64,000 nucleotides of DNA from Pyrenophora tritici-repentis (taxonomy: Eukaryota; Ascomycota; Dothideomycetes; Pleosporales; Pleosporaceae). The stretch is from positions 5,332,001 to 5,396,000 of the forward strand of contig NC_089390.1 in assembly GCF_003171515.1 (NCBI RefSeq). Direction: 5' to 3'. The notes below the pieces were generated by a model that was not told where the DNA came from, did not search any database, and worked only from the letters and a program-made list of their open reading frames with translations. Below, piece after piece: positions 1 through 10,647 of the stretch (position 1 is the first letter of the stretch; every line of letters starts with the position of its first letter). Position numbers and translations under genes: made by a program.

Positions 1-1431
1 TCCAGATAATGCGCGTTAGGCACAGGAACGTAGCCGACGTCGCCGGCGGAGAAGTCGAACGTGCGGGATGCGGCGGGGGCTTCGTACACGGTGAGACGTG
101 CGGAACCAGAGAGGAAATAGGACCACTCGTCTGATGTGGTGTGCCAGTGGAGTTCGCGCATGGCGCCTGGTTCGACTGTTATGAGGGCTGCGGAGAAAGT
201 GCTGGCGATGGGGAAAGTAGATGGGTCTAGGATTTTTATAGTGCCGCCTGGTACGCGGACGGGGGCTTGTTGGCTCCAGTGATAGGTATACGCGCCTTCC
301 TTTGGTATGGCGCCCGCGGGGCCCGTGACGTTTTGCTCGCTGATGTTCTTGGGTGCGGGCGTGCCGGGGAAGATCCAGAGTTGTTGTTGCGGGATGTTTG
401 AGAGGGCGGCGGTGCTGGTGCGGAAGTTTTTGGCGAGCACAGAGGTTGGGTTGCGGAGCATGAGTTCGGAGAGGAGGAATGTGTTTTCTTCGCTGAAGGA
501 GCCGTCGTTGAAGATGAGGAGGAATTCACAGCCGTTTTCGAAGGCTTGGATTGAATGTGGGATTCCGGGTGGGAAGAACCATACGTCGCCGGCTTGGACG
601 TCGTCGACGAAGGTTTGGCCAGCTTCGTTCATTGAGGCAATGCGGACACTGCCGTTCAGCCTGGTTGATGTGTTAGTTTGGTGGAAGAGGCTTTGAGTTG
701 TTGTGGATCATACATGTAGGCCCACTCGCCCTGCTTGTGCCAGTGGAGTTCTCGGTAAGCGTTCGGACTGAGTCGCATATTTGTTCCAGCCATTGCGACA
801 GATGAGGGTAGCTGGTCGGTGTTTTGTGATCGGGCCCAACCTGCTCCTGCAAGACCATGACGGTTGTGGCTCAATCCGAATGGCCACTTTGCGTTGCTGA
901 CCTCGCCCATGTCGGATGGTGGTGGAGCATAGATATCGCTATTGAGACGATCATATGCCGGGGTACTGGTAAATATTAGCAAAGCAATTCTAATTATCGT
1001 CTCTCTCGAGAAGCTTGCCGTGGCCCAGGTTCGGTAGGTCCCGTTGTGCCTCCACGAATCGGCTGTGGGTTCTCCACATTGCTGAGATCAATGTAGAGGC
1101 CAAGTTTTGGGTCTTCAGACTGTCCCGGTGCGATCTCAAACTCGTCAGGTGGTATGACTGTTGATTCAGTTGTGACTAAGTTCGAGGGATTGTAGCCAAG
1201 CAACTGTTCTGTACCACGCAACGAGCCCGATGCCCTAGAGGGCAGTGGCATGTTGAGAACTTGTGACGGATCGACAGGACCTGGTACTGAACCACTGCCA
1301 GAATCAGATCCAGAGCTAGATCCAGAACTAGAGCCACTACCAGTGTCAGAACTGGTAGACCCTTGGGGTCTAGGGAGGCCGTAGACCTGGCCTGCTAGGG
1401 AGTAGAACAATGCGGCTGTTGAGTATCGCAT
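1..1431 (-). CDS. bicupin oxalate decarboxylase (3' end outside window)
   Basis: Predicted secreted manganese enzyme that converts oxalate to formate and CO2. The start is the ATG at 1431, giving a hydrophobic signal peptide, followed by an unusual Ser/Gly/Asp-rich linker (about residues 28-60). Exons read as 1431-1019, 965-714 and 660 to beyond base 1. The first intron (966-1018) appears to be GC-AG, and the second (661-713) is GT-AG. Both cupins are visible. The first has an HWH metal motif in 'ELHWHKQGEWAYM' followed by a downstream 'PHSIQA' histidine. The second has 'RELHWHTTSDEW', and its distal histidine lies in 'NAHYL' at the window edge. Splicing restores a continuous frame across both introns, which supports the model. 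The C-terminal tail is missing only because the window stops. The family assignment is confident; oxalate specificity rather than another bicupin activity is inferred. Confidence 0.9.
966..1018 (-). other. GC-AG intron in oxalate decarboxylase gene
   Basis: On the minus strand the donor reads CG|GCAAGC and the acceptor TTACCAG|T. Removing these 53 bases joins 'EPGPR' to 'TPAYDRLNSD' in frame, as expected for this enzyme family. No GT donor nearby preserves the frame. Confidence 0.65.
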
Positions 1432-3062
1432 CTTGAATGACAATTTGGTGCTGTGGTACCACGTCGATGTACAATCCGACAAAACCTAACGAAACCGAAG
1501 CTCTTATACAGATCTAGGTGACGTCGACAAACAATACCTCACGTTTCTACCGACCACATCGGCCGAAGCTACGTAACGTCGAGCCGACATCATGACTATC
1601 AAAAACAGTAAAGCGCCAGGTACAGCATCTTGGTTGGCGTGCGACGTCAACGAACTATCCTATAAGATGTTCCCTGATTGTTGCCATATTCGGATATAAG
1701 CGTTTATCCGTAGTCGGGGTCCAAAGTTACCGAGTGGAAGCAAGCGAACTGCCGGTCCAGTTAGGAAGCAAAGGATTTGCTATGACCGCGGAGAACGAGG
1801 CTAGCCACGATTCAATAGACGGGGTTCTGATTTGATCGGAGCCAGAACTGAGCCCATGACCTTGGTGCTCTTGGTATGCCAGTAGTGACCTCTGCATGTT
1901 CTCAATCTTGCATCACTACTAATTCGAGCATGCATGTGTAAGCAGATATATCATGCCATCAATGCAGCTTTCGCTATGTAAGCATCTTCAGTAGTACAGC
2001 AATACACCATCACTGTCGTGTCTGCCGTGGACGCGTCAACATGCTTGTGGTCGGTCCGAGCAACTATTCCCGGCGCCAGTGTTAGTCGACCCGTGTGGGT
2101 TCAAAAGCGGGCCTAGCCAGGCAAGAAGTACAGAAGGGTGTCAAGTAATGAGGTAGATTACAGTAGCCTGTGAAGAAGGTTGTCTCCAGTAGCAACGGGC
2201 ACTGTCATGACTGTGAAGAATCAAGCTTTTTGTGTATTATCAAACCTTATTTGAACAAAATAGAGTTCATAAGAGAATATAGGTCACCGCAGCCATGTTG
2301 GGAGCTGATGAACGTTGTTGTGTCAAGCTTTGCGGGGTGGAGCTTGTGTAGTGAGCAGGCACGGGCGCATGCTTGAAGACGTCATTGTGGCTTGTTATGG
2401 TTAGTGTTATACCCATTTGTCCCAAACCTCGCTTGGTCTTCGCTCAACAAAAACTTAATGAACATATAAAGCCGCTTGAAGTTATAAACTTTCCATTGAT
2501 AATACCTGGTATGGTAGACCATCTATATACTTCAAATACAAATGCATCTAAAATGCGCCCTTTATCGCTAAGAACTAGTTCCTCGATATATACACACCCA
2601 TGTATCATCCCTATGTGGCCCAAAAGCTGCAAGTCTGCCATTCGTGCTCGCTCGGAACAACTATTGCACTCATCATTATCCCTGAGGCACCCTATGATCT
2701 ACAGTAATGTAATTCCGAGATGCCTCTCGAGTACACCGAATAGAAAGTCATGATGCTGCTGAACATACAAAAGCTCAAGCATCCCGTTCTCAGTATTGTT
2801 ATTCGGTCCAAGCCATCCGGCTGGATTATGAGCAAGCTGAACCGGGTTGCAAAGTGGAGTAGAGCAGTTGACGGGGCTTTGGCGCAACTGTTCTGTGAAA
2901 CTGGCCTGGGAGAGACGAATCGTGGGTCCGCAAGGAGGGTCGGCGTGCTGGTTCTCCCAACTCGAAGCCGTGTAACGCGTGACATCCGATGAACTGCTCC
3001 AGTTCTTCAGGCCGCTCCCTGATGAGTTGGAGAGATTGATCTGTGCCGATCGATCTGAACCA
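1432..3062. other. intergenic region, no supported gene
   Basis: About 1.6 kb between the oxalate decarboxylase start and the 3' end of the next minus-strand gene. It should contain the oxalate decarboxylase promoter. Only short unsupported ORFs are present; I see no RNA gene or repeat. Confidence 0.5.
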
Positions 3063-5520
3063 CTACTGGCAGACATCCCCAAAAAGGTCCTCTTGAGCAG
3101 CATGGATGTCCATATTTGGAGTGCTCGTTCTAATTCTATCTGCTGGGTATGCAGCAAGAATGCCCGGCGGGACTTGGATGTTGCTCTTGGGAAGAGAATT
3201 AGAAGCCTTCTTTTCCACATACGAAGCAAGCATCTTCGCAGAAGGAGCACCTTGGACCTTCTTAGATGGAGCAGCCTGTTTTGTTCGTGGAGTACCATCA
3301 ATTGAGCCAAATACTGAGTTGTGTCGACTAGATTTAACATATTCCATGAGACCTCCGGTCGGTGGCTGAGTGATATACGTCGGCAGGACAGATACAGCAT
3401 CGCTTGAAATGGCAAATACAAACCCGGGCTTGTAGTCTTCACTACTACTACCGTCGGCCTGACCAACCAGTTTCGAGTTAGGAGGAAGAGAAACACCATC
3501 GCACATCTTCGCCATGAGTGTTGACCGAACACTACGAGCTTTCGAAAGAGCTTGGTAGTTTTCAACAAGTGGGTTCCAGACAGCTTCGCAGGCGGCAGAT
3601 GACGGAAAAGGTCCTTCATAGCATGGACGAGCCCAGTCTTTGATCTCGGCGTGAGGCAGGTTGCTGAACTCTTGATCGTTTTGATACTCAATCAGGGCAT
3701 CGTATGCTTCGCGGCACTTCTTGCGGTTTTCAAAGAGGTTATCCGGAAGGACATCAGTGACTTGTGCACGCCATGATCTGATACAGCCTGCTTTCTTCCA
3801 CTCCCAGTTCACCGGGGTTTCATGGAGCTGATCGAAGACTTCTTTGTCCTTCGGAACATGAACTGGCTGTTTCTCCTCGGCGTAATCCACGATGTTGTAG
3901 TTCACGTCCCGCTCATCTTGTTCCTTGGACAGGAAATGTTCGAAGCTGTAGGGGCGGAAAGTTGCGCGTGCGCGTTCAAAGTAAAAACGGGCGAGAAGTT
4001 CAATGTCGCCTGGATCGTGTTCCTTCTCCCAGTACAAGAACTTGGCGTACTCGTACGACTCGTTTTCGCCGAAATCTTCTTGTGGGCCAAGGAGATATTC
4101 TTTGTCGAGTTCTTCTTCCGTCCAGGGAACCGGACGGCTTGGACACAGTATGTTCCACAGTGCGATAATGTCTTCTACTTCAAGATCCTCCCGGCCACCA
4201 TCTACACTTTCCCAGGCGATATCATCAGGATTGTTCTGCTCCGCCAAGTCAAACTCTCCCTGATGTATAGTCAGGCAGGAAAGACGCGTCAGAATATACT
4301 GGATTGAGTGGTCGTTCTGTCCTGGGCTGTCATGGAGATGGGCTTACGGGCCCTTTTCTACATGCACTCTGCCATGTTGGAGATGAGGATACTCGGAATC
4401 CACGAGAGGCTGTGTTCGGATGATCTGTTCATCATCCTGTTGATACGCTTGAAGAGCGCGAGCTGCTGCGACACCTTCCTTGCAAGAGGAGAAGCAGAAT
4501 GGATCTTTGGGCTTGTCGTTGCGAACAAGCATCTGCTCCATTGAGAAGTCCCGTGTCTTCCCAAAGCGGTAGAGGCCAGTAACGACACCAACCTTTTCAA
4601 GAGATAAGGGAATTTCATCGCAGTAGAACAGAATGTTATCGTCGTTTGTTGCGGTGGAGTGAACAGTGCGCATGTGCGGAGAATTGAAGGATTGAACTGA
4701 GGTTGTATTGTACAAGCTATGGAAAGTTTATGTAGATGGGTGACGTCAACCGTGCTAGTCCCAAATAGGCATCGTTCCATTACAAATGTGAGTTGCGACT
4801 GCAGGAGAGACCCCAAACCGTGACATCGTTTGTGCAGTCTTCGGGCTGCTGTAACATTGTGGACTGTTTGGGATACTCAAAGCAGCCGACGTTGAGGAGT
4901 GGTTCTTTTGCGACCACATCCAAGGAGCTGCCGTTACCAATGTTCTTCAAGTGAAGATGCGGCTTGTGCTGAGATAGATCGCACGCTCGATCAAGATAAT
5001 GGTCTAATTGGAACTCCTTGGTAAAATATCCCTCGGAATCCCAGGGCGACTGACCGGTATGCTTCTTCCAGTATGCATCCAGCAAGATCTTAGTCATCAT
5101 CTTGCTACCGTCTGGCATCTCAGTGTTGAGTGTCGCTTGGTTGTAGCGGATGTAGACAAGATGTTCGGTGACGCTTTGCAGGTATTCGCAGTCATCGAGC
5201 TCAGCCTGGTAGTCAAACTCGGAGACAGTGGCGTCCAAGTATCGAGGCTCGGAACCGCTTGGCTTTGGATGGCTTACCAGCTCGCTAGCATCACGGAACT
5301 GGGGACCAAGCTCCTTGACGAAGGCTATACAGTCGCTATCATCGTGTGTGTCTTCGTCATCATCGTTGACATAGCGCATCGGATGCGCGGTCAGGTGGCT
5401 ATGAAGAGTCAGCGATCCATCAATGTTGTATGTATGATCGAAGACGTACCCCTTGGTATATGGCGTACGGGTGCTGTATTGCACGACTGGCGCCAGTGCG
5501 CGTGACTCACGGACGTTCAT
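3063..5520 (-). CDS. unrecognised multi-exon protein (possibly two genes)
   Basis: I do not recognise this family. The ATG at 5520 opens 'MNVRESRALAPVVQYS', and the frame runs to about 4783. A 67-base GTAATG...CCATAG intron (about 4716-4782) would join it in frame to the block at 4344-4715 ('DDNILFYCDEIPLSLEKVG'). The next block, 4247-3063, is in the same frame as 4344-4715, separated only by a TAA inside 'GGC CCG TAA'. A GTAGAA...ATCCAG intron of 63 bases would remove that stop, although the stronger-looking GTAAGC donor would not preserve the frame. The combined product would be about 790 residues, acidic, with no obvious signal peptide or membrane segment. The lack of any ATG at the head of the 3' block argues for one gene. 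Alternatives are two adjacent genes or a decayed gene. Splice borders here are uncertain. Confidence 0.5.
4681..4826. repeat. dispersed ~150-bp repeat, copy A
   Basis: This block matches 16679-16837 in the same orientation. Long shared runs include the 'gaattgaaggattgaactga' end, 'ggcatcgttccattacaaa' and 'accccaaaccgtgacat'. Flanks on both sides are unrelated. Copy A lies inside the unrecognised gene and covers the last codons of its first exon, the inferred intron at 4716-4782 and the first codons of the next exon. Confidence 0.85.
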
Positions 5521-6331
5521 GTTGATTTAGCGTGTCACATAGTAATTGGAGTTCTTGAGATGGTGTGATGAGACAATGTGTCGGATTGATCGTACGCAAG
5601 TTCGTGTGTAAGGTTGGTACGCAAGAGCAAGTTGACAGACAAGAGAGATGTAGTGAGAAGTGCTCGGGAGTTGTCAATTAATCAACTTGAAAAGTTGTTT
5701 GTGTCGCGTCTGGGGAAGACCTGCAGTGGGGGGTAGCTCGTGGTGCGCTGTAGAGCACGCTAAAAGGGCGCTAGTGATTGGCTCCCGCAGTGAAAGACCA
5801 GATTGGGACACTGTAGCTATGCGCTTTGTCGGTGGCGAATACACAATGCCAAAATGCCCTTTCATCGGGCCAAACATTGTATTCATGGTTGCCGAGGCGA
5901 TGATGGGTCTACTCACAATGTTGAACGCGGCGGGAATTAGGTCACAATCGAGGTGACTGACACTGTTACGTATAGCTGAGGTCTGAAATTGCAGTCCAAA
6001 ACAAACAATATTGACGTAGGAAAACACCTTTTAATGATCACAGTCGGTGCTTGCTATATTGTTACTTATCAAAACACACAGGAGACACTGGTAACTCCCC
6101 TGTTGTCATAGTGAATTCACCCGCAGAAACCGTGTCTATGTAAACGGGTTCCCATCAAGGATCACTTAAACTTACAATCAAAACGTGTTGTGTGCAGACA
6201 TCGTAAGTTATATACATTGAATGAACAAGTGATGCCAAATATGGGCTGAACTTGTTTGCGACAAACAACTCGTATTATCATTCACCAGGTCCATGGCGTT
6301 CGTCGCTGTCTTGAAAGACTGAGTACCCATG
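5521..6331. other. intergenic region, no supported gene
   Basis: About 0.8 kb between the unrecognised gene and the small ORF. It should contain the promoter of the upstream minus-strand gene. Short ORFs here show no recognisable features. Confidence 0.4.
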
Positions 6332-6655
6332 TTATTCTAGGAAGATGGCGGATGATTGATTTTTAGACAACACCTTCATAGCCCTAGCATTCTTCATGGT
6401 GGCCCTTGCTACGGGAACATCTTCGATGGTAGCCTTTTCAGCAGTGATCTTGTCGACGGCACTATCCTCAACAGCAATCTCATCAGCCGTGACCCAAACA
6501 GCGACGTTCTCAGCAGGAACGTGATTGAAGGTCAACCCCTTAGGCATATATCGTGGAACATCTACCTTTTCGTCCTCTTTGGCAAGGAGTTTTGCGGAGC
6601 TGAACTGACGTCCGGGGAAGCCACGAACATCGCTGGATACTGTGGGAGATTCCAT
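6332..6655 (-). CDS. small hypothetical protein (107 aa)
   Basis: An uninterrupted 107-codon ORF with an ATG at 6655. The N-terminal third is mixed ('RQFSSAKLLAKEDEKVDVPRY'). The second half is a degenerate repeat of short acidic/valine units (AVEDSAV, TAEKATIEDVPV). It has no signal peptide, membrane segment or known motif. It lies alone between two larger loci. It could be a real small gene or a chance ORF; the balanced composition favours real, but weakly. Confidence 0.35.
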   Translation of the reverse strand: MESPTVSSDVRGFPGRQFSSAKLLAKEDEKVDVPRYMPKGLTFNHVPAENVAVWVTADEIAVEDSAVDKITAEKATIEDVPVARATMKNARAMKVLSKNQSSAIFLE

Positions 6656-7098
6656 GACCCCCGGGGACTGTTTAGAGTCTCAAGGATGCTCTTCTAAAAC
6701 TCCGTGGACTGTCCAAGGGGAAAGCCACCATGGAAACTACATATGGGATCGCGTTGGAGAATTGCCTAAGTAGCGGAGAACTATCCATATACGTCAGCCC
6801 AAAACAATCTGCTATCACGAACGTCGCCCAAAAACAGCTAGTCAATGCGAAAAACCACGAGCAACTTACGGCTGCCGCGTTTATGTAGAGAAATGCCACT
6901 CCCACGCGATACACTCACCTGACCTGCTCCACGCGCGTAATACTAGCGTCCAAGCTCCCCCACTGCCCACAAGCTATATACACTCCCTGAACTTGCATTG
7001 CGCACCCCAAGTTGTCTCTCCACCGTCCTTGTCCTCCTCAAATTAGCAAGCCCTGGAAGTCATTTTTCACTTTCGGATCCCCAAATCGGATACTCATC
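6656..7098. other. promoter region of split membrane-protein gene
   Basis: About 440 bp between the small ORF and the ATG at 7099. The last 150 bp are rich in C/T tracts, as is common just upstream of fungal genes. No other element was recognised. Confidence 0.35.
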
Positions 7099-7549
7099 AT
7101 GAATTCTACCAAAGTTATTGCACCCCTTCACAATACAGCAACTGCCGGTTCAAGGTAAGTAACGACGGCGCAGTATAAGAATAGCCCCCTGAATCTTCTT
7201 AGCAAGCAAGAGACATCCGGAATCGACTCTACTTCCGACATCTCAACGTCGACTGCTACAACCTCCACTTCCGCCAACTCCAACACGCCATCAACAAATA
7301 TGTCGCGCGGCTCATCTACTACCGGCGACTCGCAGGAGGCCCAGACGCTCGACAAGTCCGTGGTCTACACTATGAAGCGTTCCCTTTCCAGTCTCGAAAT
7401 CACTCTCTCTCGCGGAATCACCAAGACCCCTCCGTGGCTCCATGCACTGCATTCCCAGTTGAAGGAGTGTGTGGCCTTAGTGAGCGTCATGCTGGCCGTA
7501 GCAACTGCTGCAGTCGTCTGGTTCGCATGCTCCCTCACTGAGGGCCCCG

Positions 7550-7564
7550 CTACCAGCTTCCCCA
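7550..7564 (+). repeat. SINE target-site duplication, left copy
   Basis: The sequence 'ctaccagcttcccca' is repeated exactly at 8123-8137. In the host gene it encodes part of the Thr-Ser-Phe-Pro stretch. Its first bases overlap the TAC tail motif, so the true TSD could be a few bases shorter. Confidence 0.85.
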
Positions 7565-8122
7565 CGGGGGGATGGCGCAGTGGTAGTGCGCCTGGTTGCT
7601 TCTGCTAGCTTGCTCGCAGAGGTTGAAGGTTCGAATCCTTCTCCCCTCACCGCTATAATAATTCTATTATTCTAGCTTTACCAAAAAACATCGAACGGCT
7701 CCTTTCGAAACCTGGAAAGTTTTTCACCAATACCCCGCACGCTTAACGCTAGCCGCCGCCGTACAACCGAGCCACAAAGTACCGCCGAGACGAAAATATG
7801 CCGCAACTGCCGCTATATACAACAAACGTTCAAGGTCCCATGACTTTTTCCCCTACGAGGTTTTTTTCAGTCTTAGGAGCACGGGGTTATTATAGCAAAG
7901 GGATTGGTCACAAAGGTGGAGATAAACGGGTGTCTATTACAAGGTCTCTCTCTCTTTCCTGTATAGAAGCAAAAAACCCAAACCCCCATAGTCAAACTCG
8001 ACCAAAGAAACGAAATCCTACGGGTATAGAGGGAAAAAACTAGTCAAACGGCCCTAGGCCACCGTCCTACATAGTCTCTGACTGAAAAAGGACGTTAATG
8101 GATACTACTACTACTACTACTA
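7565..8122 (+). mobile_element. tRNA-derived SINE retroposon (~558 bp)
   Basis: A non-coding element that would be transcribed by RNA polymerase III and moved by a partner LINE's reverse transcriptase. The 5' 85 bases resemble a tRNA. They have a GGGGGGA acceptor strand that can pair with TCCCCTC, a D arm GCGC/GCGC, an A box 'tggcgcagtgg' (7573-7583) and a perfect B box 'ggttcgaatcc' (7628-7638) within a GAAGG/CCTTC T arm. No standard anticodon stem forms, so it is not a working tRNA. About 450 bp of tRNA-unrelated body follow, then a (TAC)n tail at 8103-8122. A 15-bp direct repeat flanks the whole element. It interrupts a coding exon. No second copy lies in this window. Confidence 0.85.
7566..7650 (+). 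other. tRNA-like head with Pol III A and B boxes
   Basis: The acceptor, D arm and T arm of a tRNA can be drawn, but the bases between the D arm and the variable loop do not make an anticodon stem-loop. I read this as the internal promoter of the SINE rather than a tRNA gene. Confidence 0.75.
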
Positions 8123-8126
8123 CTAC
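8103..8126 (+). repeat. (TAC)8 microsatellite, SINE 3' tail
   Basis: Eight TAC units close the SINE. The last unit merges with the right target-site duplication. Simple-repeat 3' tails are typical of SINEs copied by LINE machinery. In the frame of the ATG at 8098 the tract encodes polythreonine. Confidence 0.85.
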
Positions 8127-8137
8127 CAGCTTCCCCA
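8123..8137 (+). repeat. SINE target-site duplication, right copy
   Basis: An exact copy of 7550-7564. The host coding sequence continues directly after it in the original frame. Confidence 0.85.
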
Positions 8138-8379
8138 TCTTTACCATCCCCCTTCTGGTTTTGGTATCTGGAGGCTGCTACATATTTGAGGAGTACATAG
8201 ACCAAACCGTACTATCAGTTGAGGAGATCGAGACTGCCATCGAAGCTCCCCCGCAAGCCAACTCTACCCCTATCGAGGCTGCTGCTGTTAGCAAGACTGG
8301 ATCTCTCACTGTGGTTGATAGTCAAGTCATGATCCGAGATGATAGTAATATCTATATTACTATTCATTGCGTTCGTTGA

Positions 8380-10647
8380 GCTAGGGACGGATCGCGACGT
8401 TGTTCCGATGTAGACAAAGCTGGGTAGACATACCCTGGGTTTCAGCGTGATTGGGAAACAAAGGCGATTTCATGTGTGCAAGAATTATGTAGAGCTACAT
8501 TTCGTAGATACTATCGAGTTCTTGGAGTTACTATCCTGCGGATCTCCACCCAGCCTGCACGCTGTACCTATCTCTGAGTTAAGAGCTCATGTATGATACG
8601 ATATCAATTGAGAATATCTATTGTGTCTCCACATCGATGATATTAGGTACAGATGCATGACTACCGAACATGGATAGCATTCGATTTGAGTGAAACCACG
8701 TGGGAACATCACATGACCAGGTTTTACCTTCATGTACACACATGTCGAGTTAGCCAAACTCCCATGTCTAACGCACAAGCCTCGCCCATAAGATGTGGAA
8801 AGGAAGTCTTGCTCTTGCAACTGACGCGAGAGGTCTATTCGGCCCGCGATCCGTTTCGCTACACATTGCTGCATGTGGAAGCCACCAAGTAACGCGCTAA
8901 CCTCATTCTGTGCATATGGTCGCCCTCAGCCACAACGTCGTTCATGACAAAGACAAGACAAAGCAACACGACAAAGAGGTATTAGTAAGTATCCTTTGCA
9001 AATTTCGTCTCTGATCGCTGCATGCTGAGTCCCGTCGGAAACTTACGATGTTAAAGTGCTTCTGTCTTGGATTGCCTGATTGTCATGGAGAGCCCATTTG
9101 AGCTTCATCAACTCTGCTAAGTTTCCTTCTATACCATCGCACCGAAATATTGCGCAAACAAACCTCGTGGGGCAACTGCATCCACTTCGTGCATCAAATC
9201 TCTATACCTCCCAGACACAAAAGGACGATCTACCGGTAAACCACCTGCCGACATACCAAAACGGCCGAATCAAATACAATAATCTCCTTTTCGTACCTCA
9301 AGCGAAACGGCATCACCCACCAACCTCGGCAGTCAAAACGAGAGCAAGCACCCAAATAACCCAACCCCCACATGCTCTCCCTTCCCCTCTCCCCAAAAAG
9401 GCAGGTCCCGCTCACTAACCCCCCGGCAACAAGCACCCAGCTTCATAAAACTTGTCTCCTAGCCTTCCCGCCGCAGCAGCCCAAGCAGAATAACCACACG
9501 TGCCTCCCAGGCCCAAGCCACCCAAGTACACTACGTAGGTACCCACAATGACCTCCCCAAGGCAGTCAAGCTGCAACCTCCGACCCGGTACATTCGTCGA
9601 CAGCAAGGCGGGAAAGCCTGCCGATCATAACTTAGCTCTTACTGTACTTGCACGTCTCCATCCCGCCCTCTTCCTAGCGTCTTGCCTACAAGCCACCAAG
9701 CGAATCGATCGGCCAAGCGTAAGTCTCGATAAGGTTATCGAAAGCAAAGAAAAATACATTAACAGGAAAAATCCAGGGGTACGCAGAAGGGAAGTTCCTT
9801 GACGTGGTAACGGTAAGCTGCCAAGACACGGTCGGCTATGGGGTGTCGTTCGGGTTTGGCTGCGCTTGTTCGGGCCGAAGGGGGTGGTCAGCGTTTAACG
9901 TTCATGTCATAACCATTTTTGGCAAGTCCAATTTGGGCGCGGGAGATCCAAATGGGGATGGAGGAGATCGACATTTGTTGTTTTCGGTTGGGGGGGGGGG
10001 GAGGCTGCTGGCTTATTGAACGGGTGTTAGGGCTGACGGGTGGGGACGAGGGAGGCCGGTGGACCGTGGAGAGACGGGTGGTGGTAGCCGGTGGATCGCT
10101 GACAGTCATTGCGGTGGGAGGGATCGGGCTGATTTTTGGGTTCGGCAGAGGGTCGCTGTCGCTTAGGTACGTACCTTTTGGTACGAGATAACGAAATGGA
10201 GTGGAAACATGGTTACGTCAAGGCGGAAATTAAAAAGAAAATTGAAAATGATCGTGAAGTCTGGATTTGGATTTTGGACTTTTCTGTCTTTCTTCTGATG
10301 GGTATCGTACATGTGGTAAATGCCATGGTTTGGAAAAGCGGTGACATTCGCTTTTTCTAAGAGCATTACGCGCTTTCCAAGCGACTAAAATCCTGCCTTG
10401 GGGGCCCTGATGAGGGGATACCGCGCGTAGAAACTAAGGATATAGGAGAAACCGCCTGGGTTGTGTTGTCGAGTGAACTGACTGACTCTAGATTCGATAA
10501 AAGCATGGAAAACCGCCCAGTCCGGCCAACTCTAGAAGAACCAAAAGACAGAAAAGAGTCGGCCTATTAATAGTAGTTCATGTGGTATCGTTAAGAAAGT
10601 GGTATCAAGAGTCTAGGAAAAAAACAAAAGGGACGGGATGTTCCGGA
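8380..10647. other. 2.3-kb intergenic region, no supported gene
   Basis: This stretch holds only short ORFs on both strands, none with recognisable protein features. A pyrimidine- and A/C-rich stretch lies around 9.3-9.55 kb, and a G homopolymer of about 12 lies near 9990. I see no RNA gene. Confidence 0.45.

Larger units (their letters stand above)
7099..8379 (+). pseudogene. two-TM membrane protein gene split by a SINE
   Basis: The ATG at 7099 begins a 56-base exon. A 48-base GTAAGT...TTAG intron (7155-7202) follows, then a Ser/Thr-rich region and a hydrophobic segment around 'LVSVMLAVATAAVVWFACSL'. At 7564 the frame enters an inserted element and stops at 7608. Immediately after the second copy of the 15-bp target-site duplication the same protein resumes with a second hydrophobic segment ('FPIFTIPLLVLVSGG') and runs to a stop at 8379. 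Deleting the element plus one TSD copy leaves one continuous frame of about 219 codons (56 + 362 + 242 bases). The function is unknown. As it stands the allele encodes either a truncated one-TM protein or, from the ATG at 8098, a short chimeric one. Confidence 0.8.

Noticed and set aside
2699..3691. 330-codon minus-strand ORF
   Set aside because: It overlaps the better-supported frame 3063-4247 in another phase. Its composition is Arg/Leu/Ser-biased, as expected of a shadow frame.
7566..7650. Functional tRNA gene
   Set aside because: A and B boxes are good, but no anticodon stem-loop can be drawn and no T-run terminator follows. The TSDs and tail show that it is the head of a SINE.
9980..10195. 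Gly-rich ORF around the G12 tract
   Set aside because: It is driven by the homopolymer and GGN-rich sequence; no start context or conserved features.
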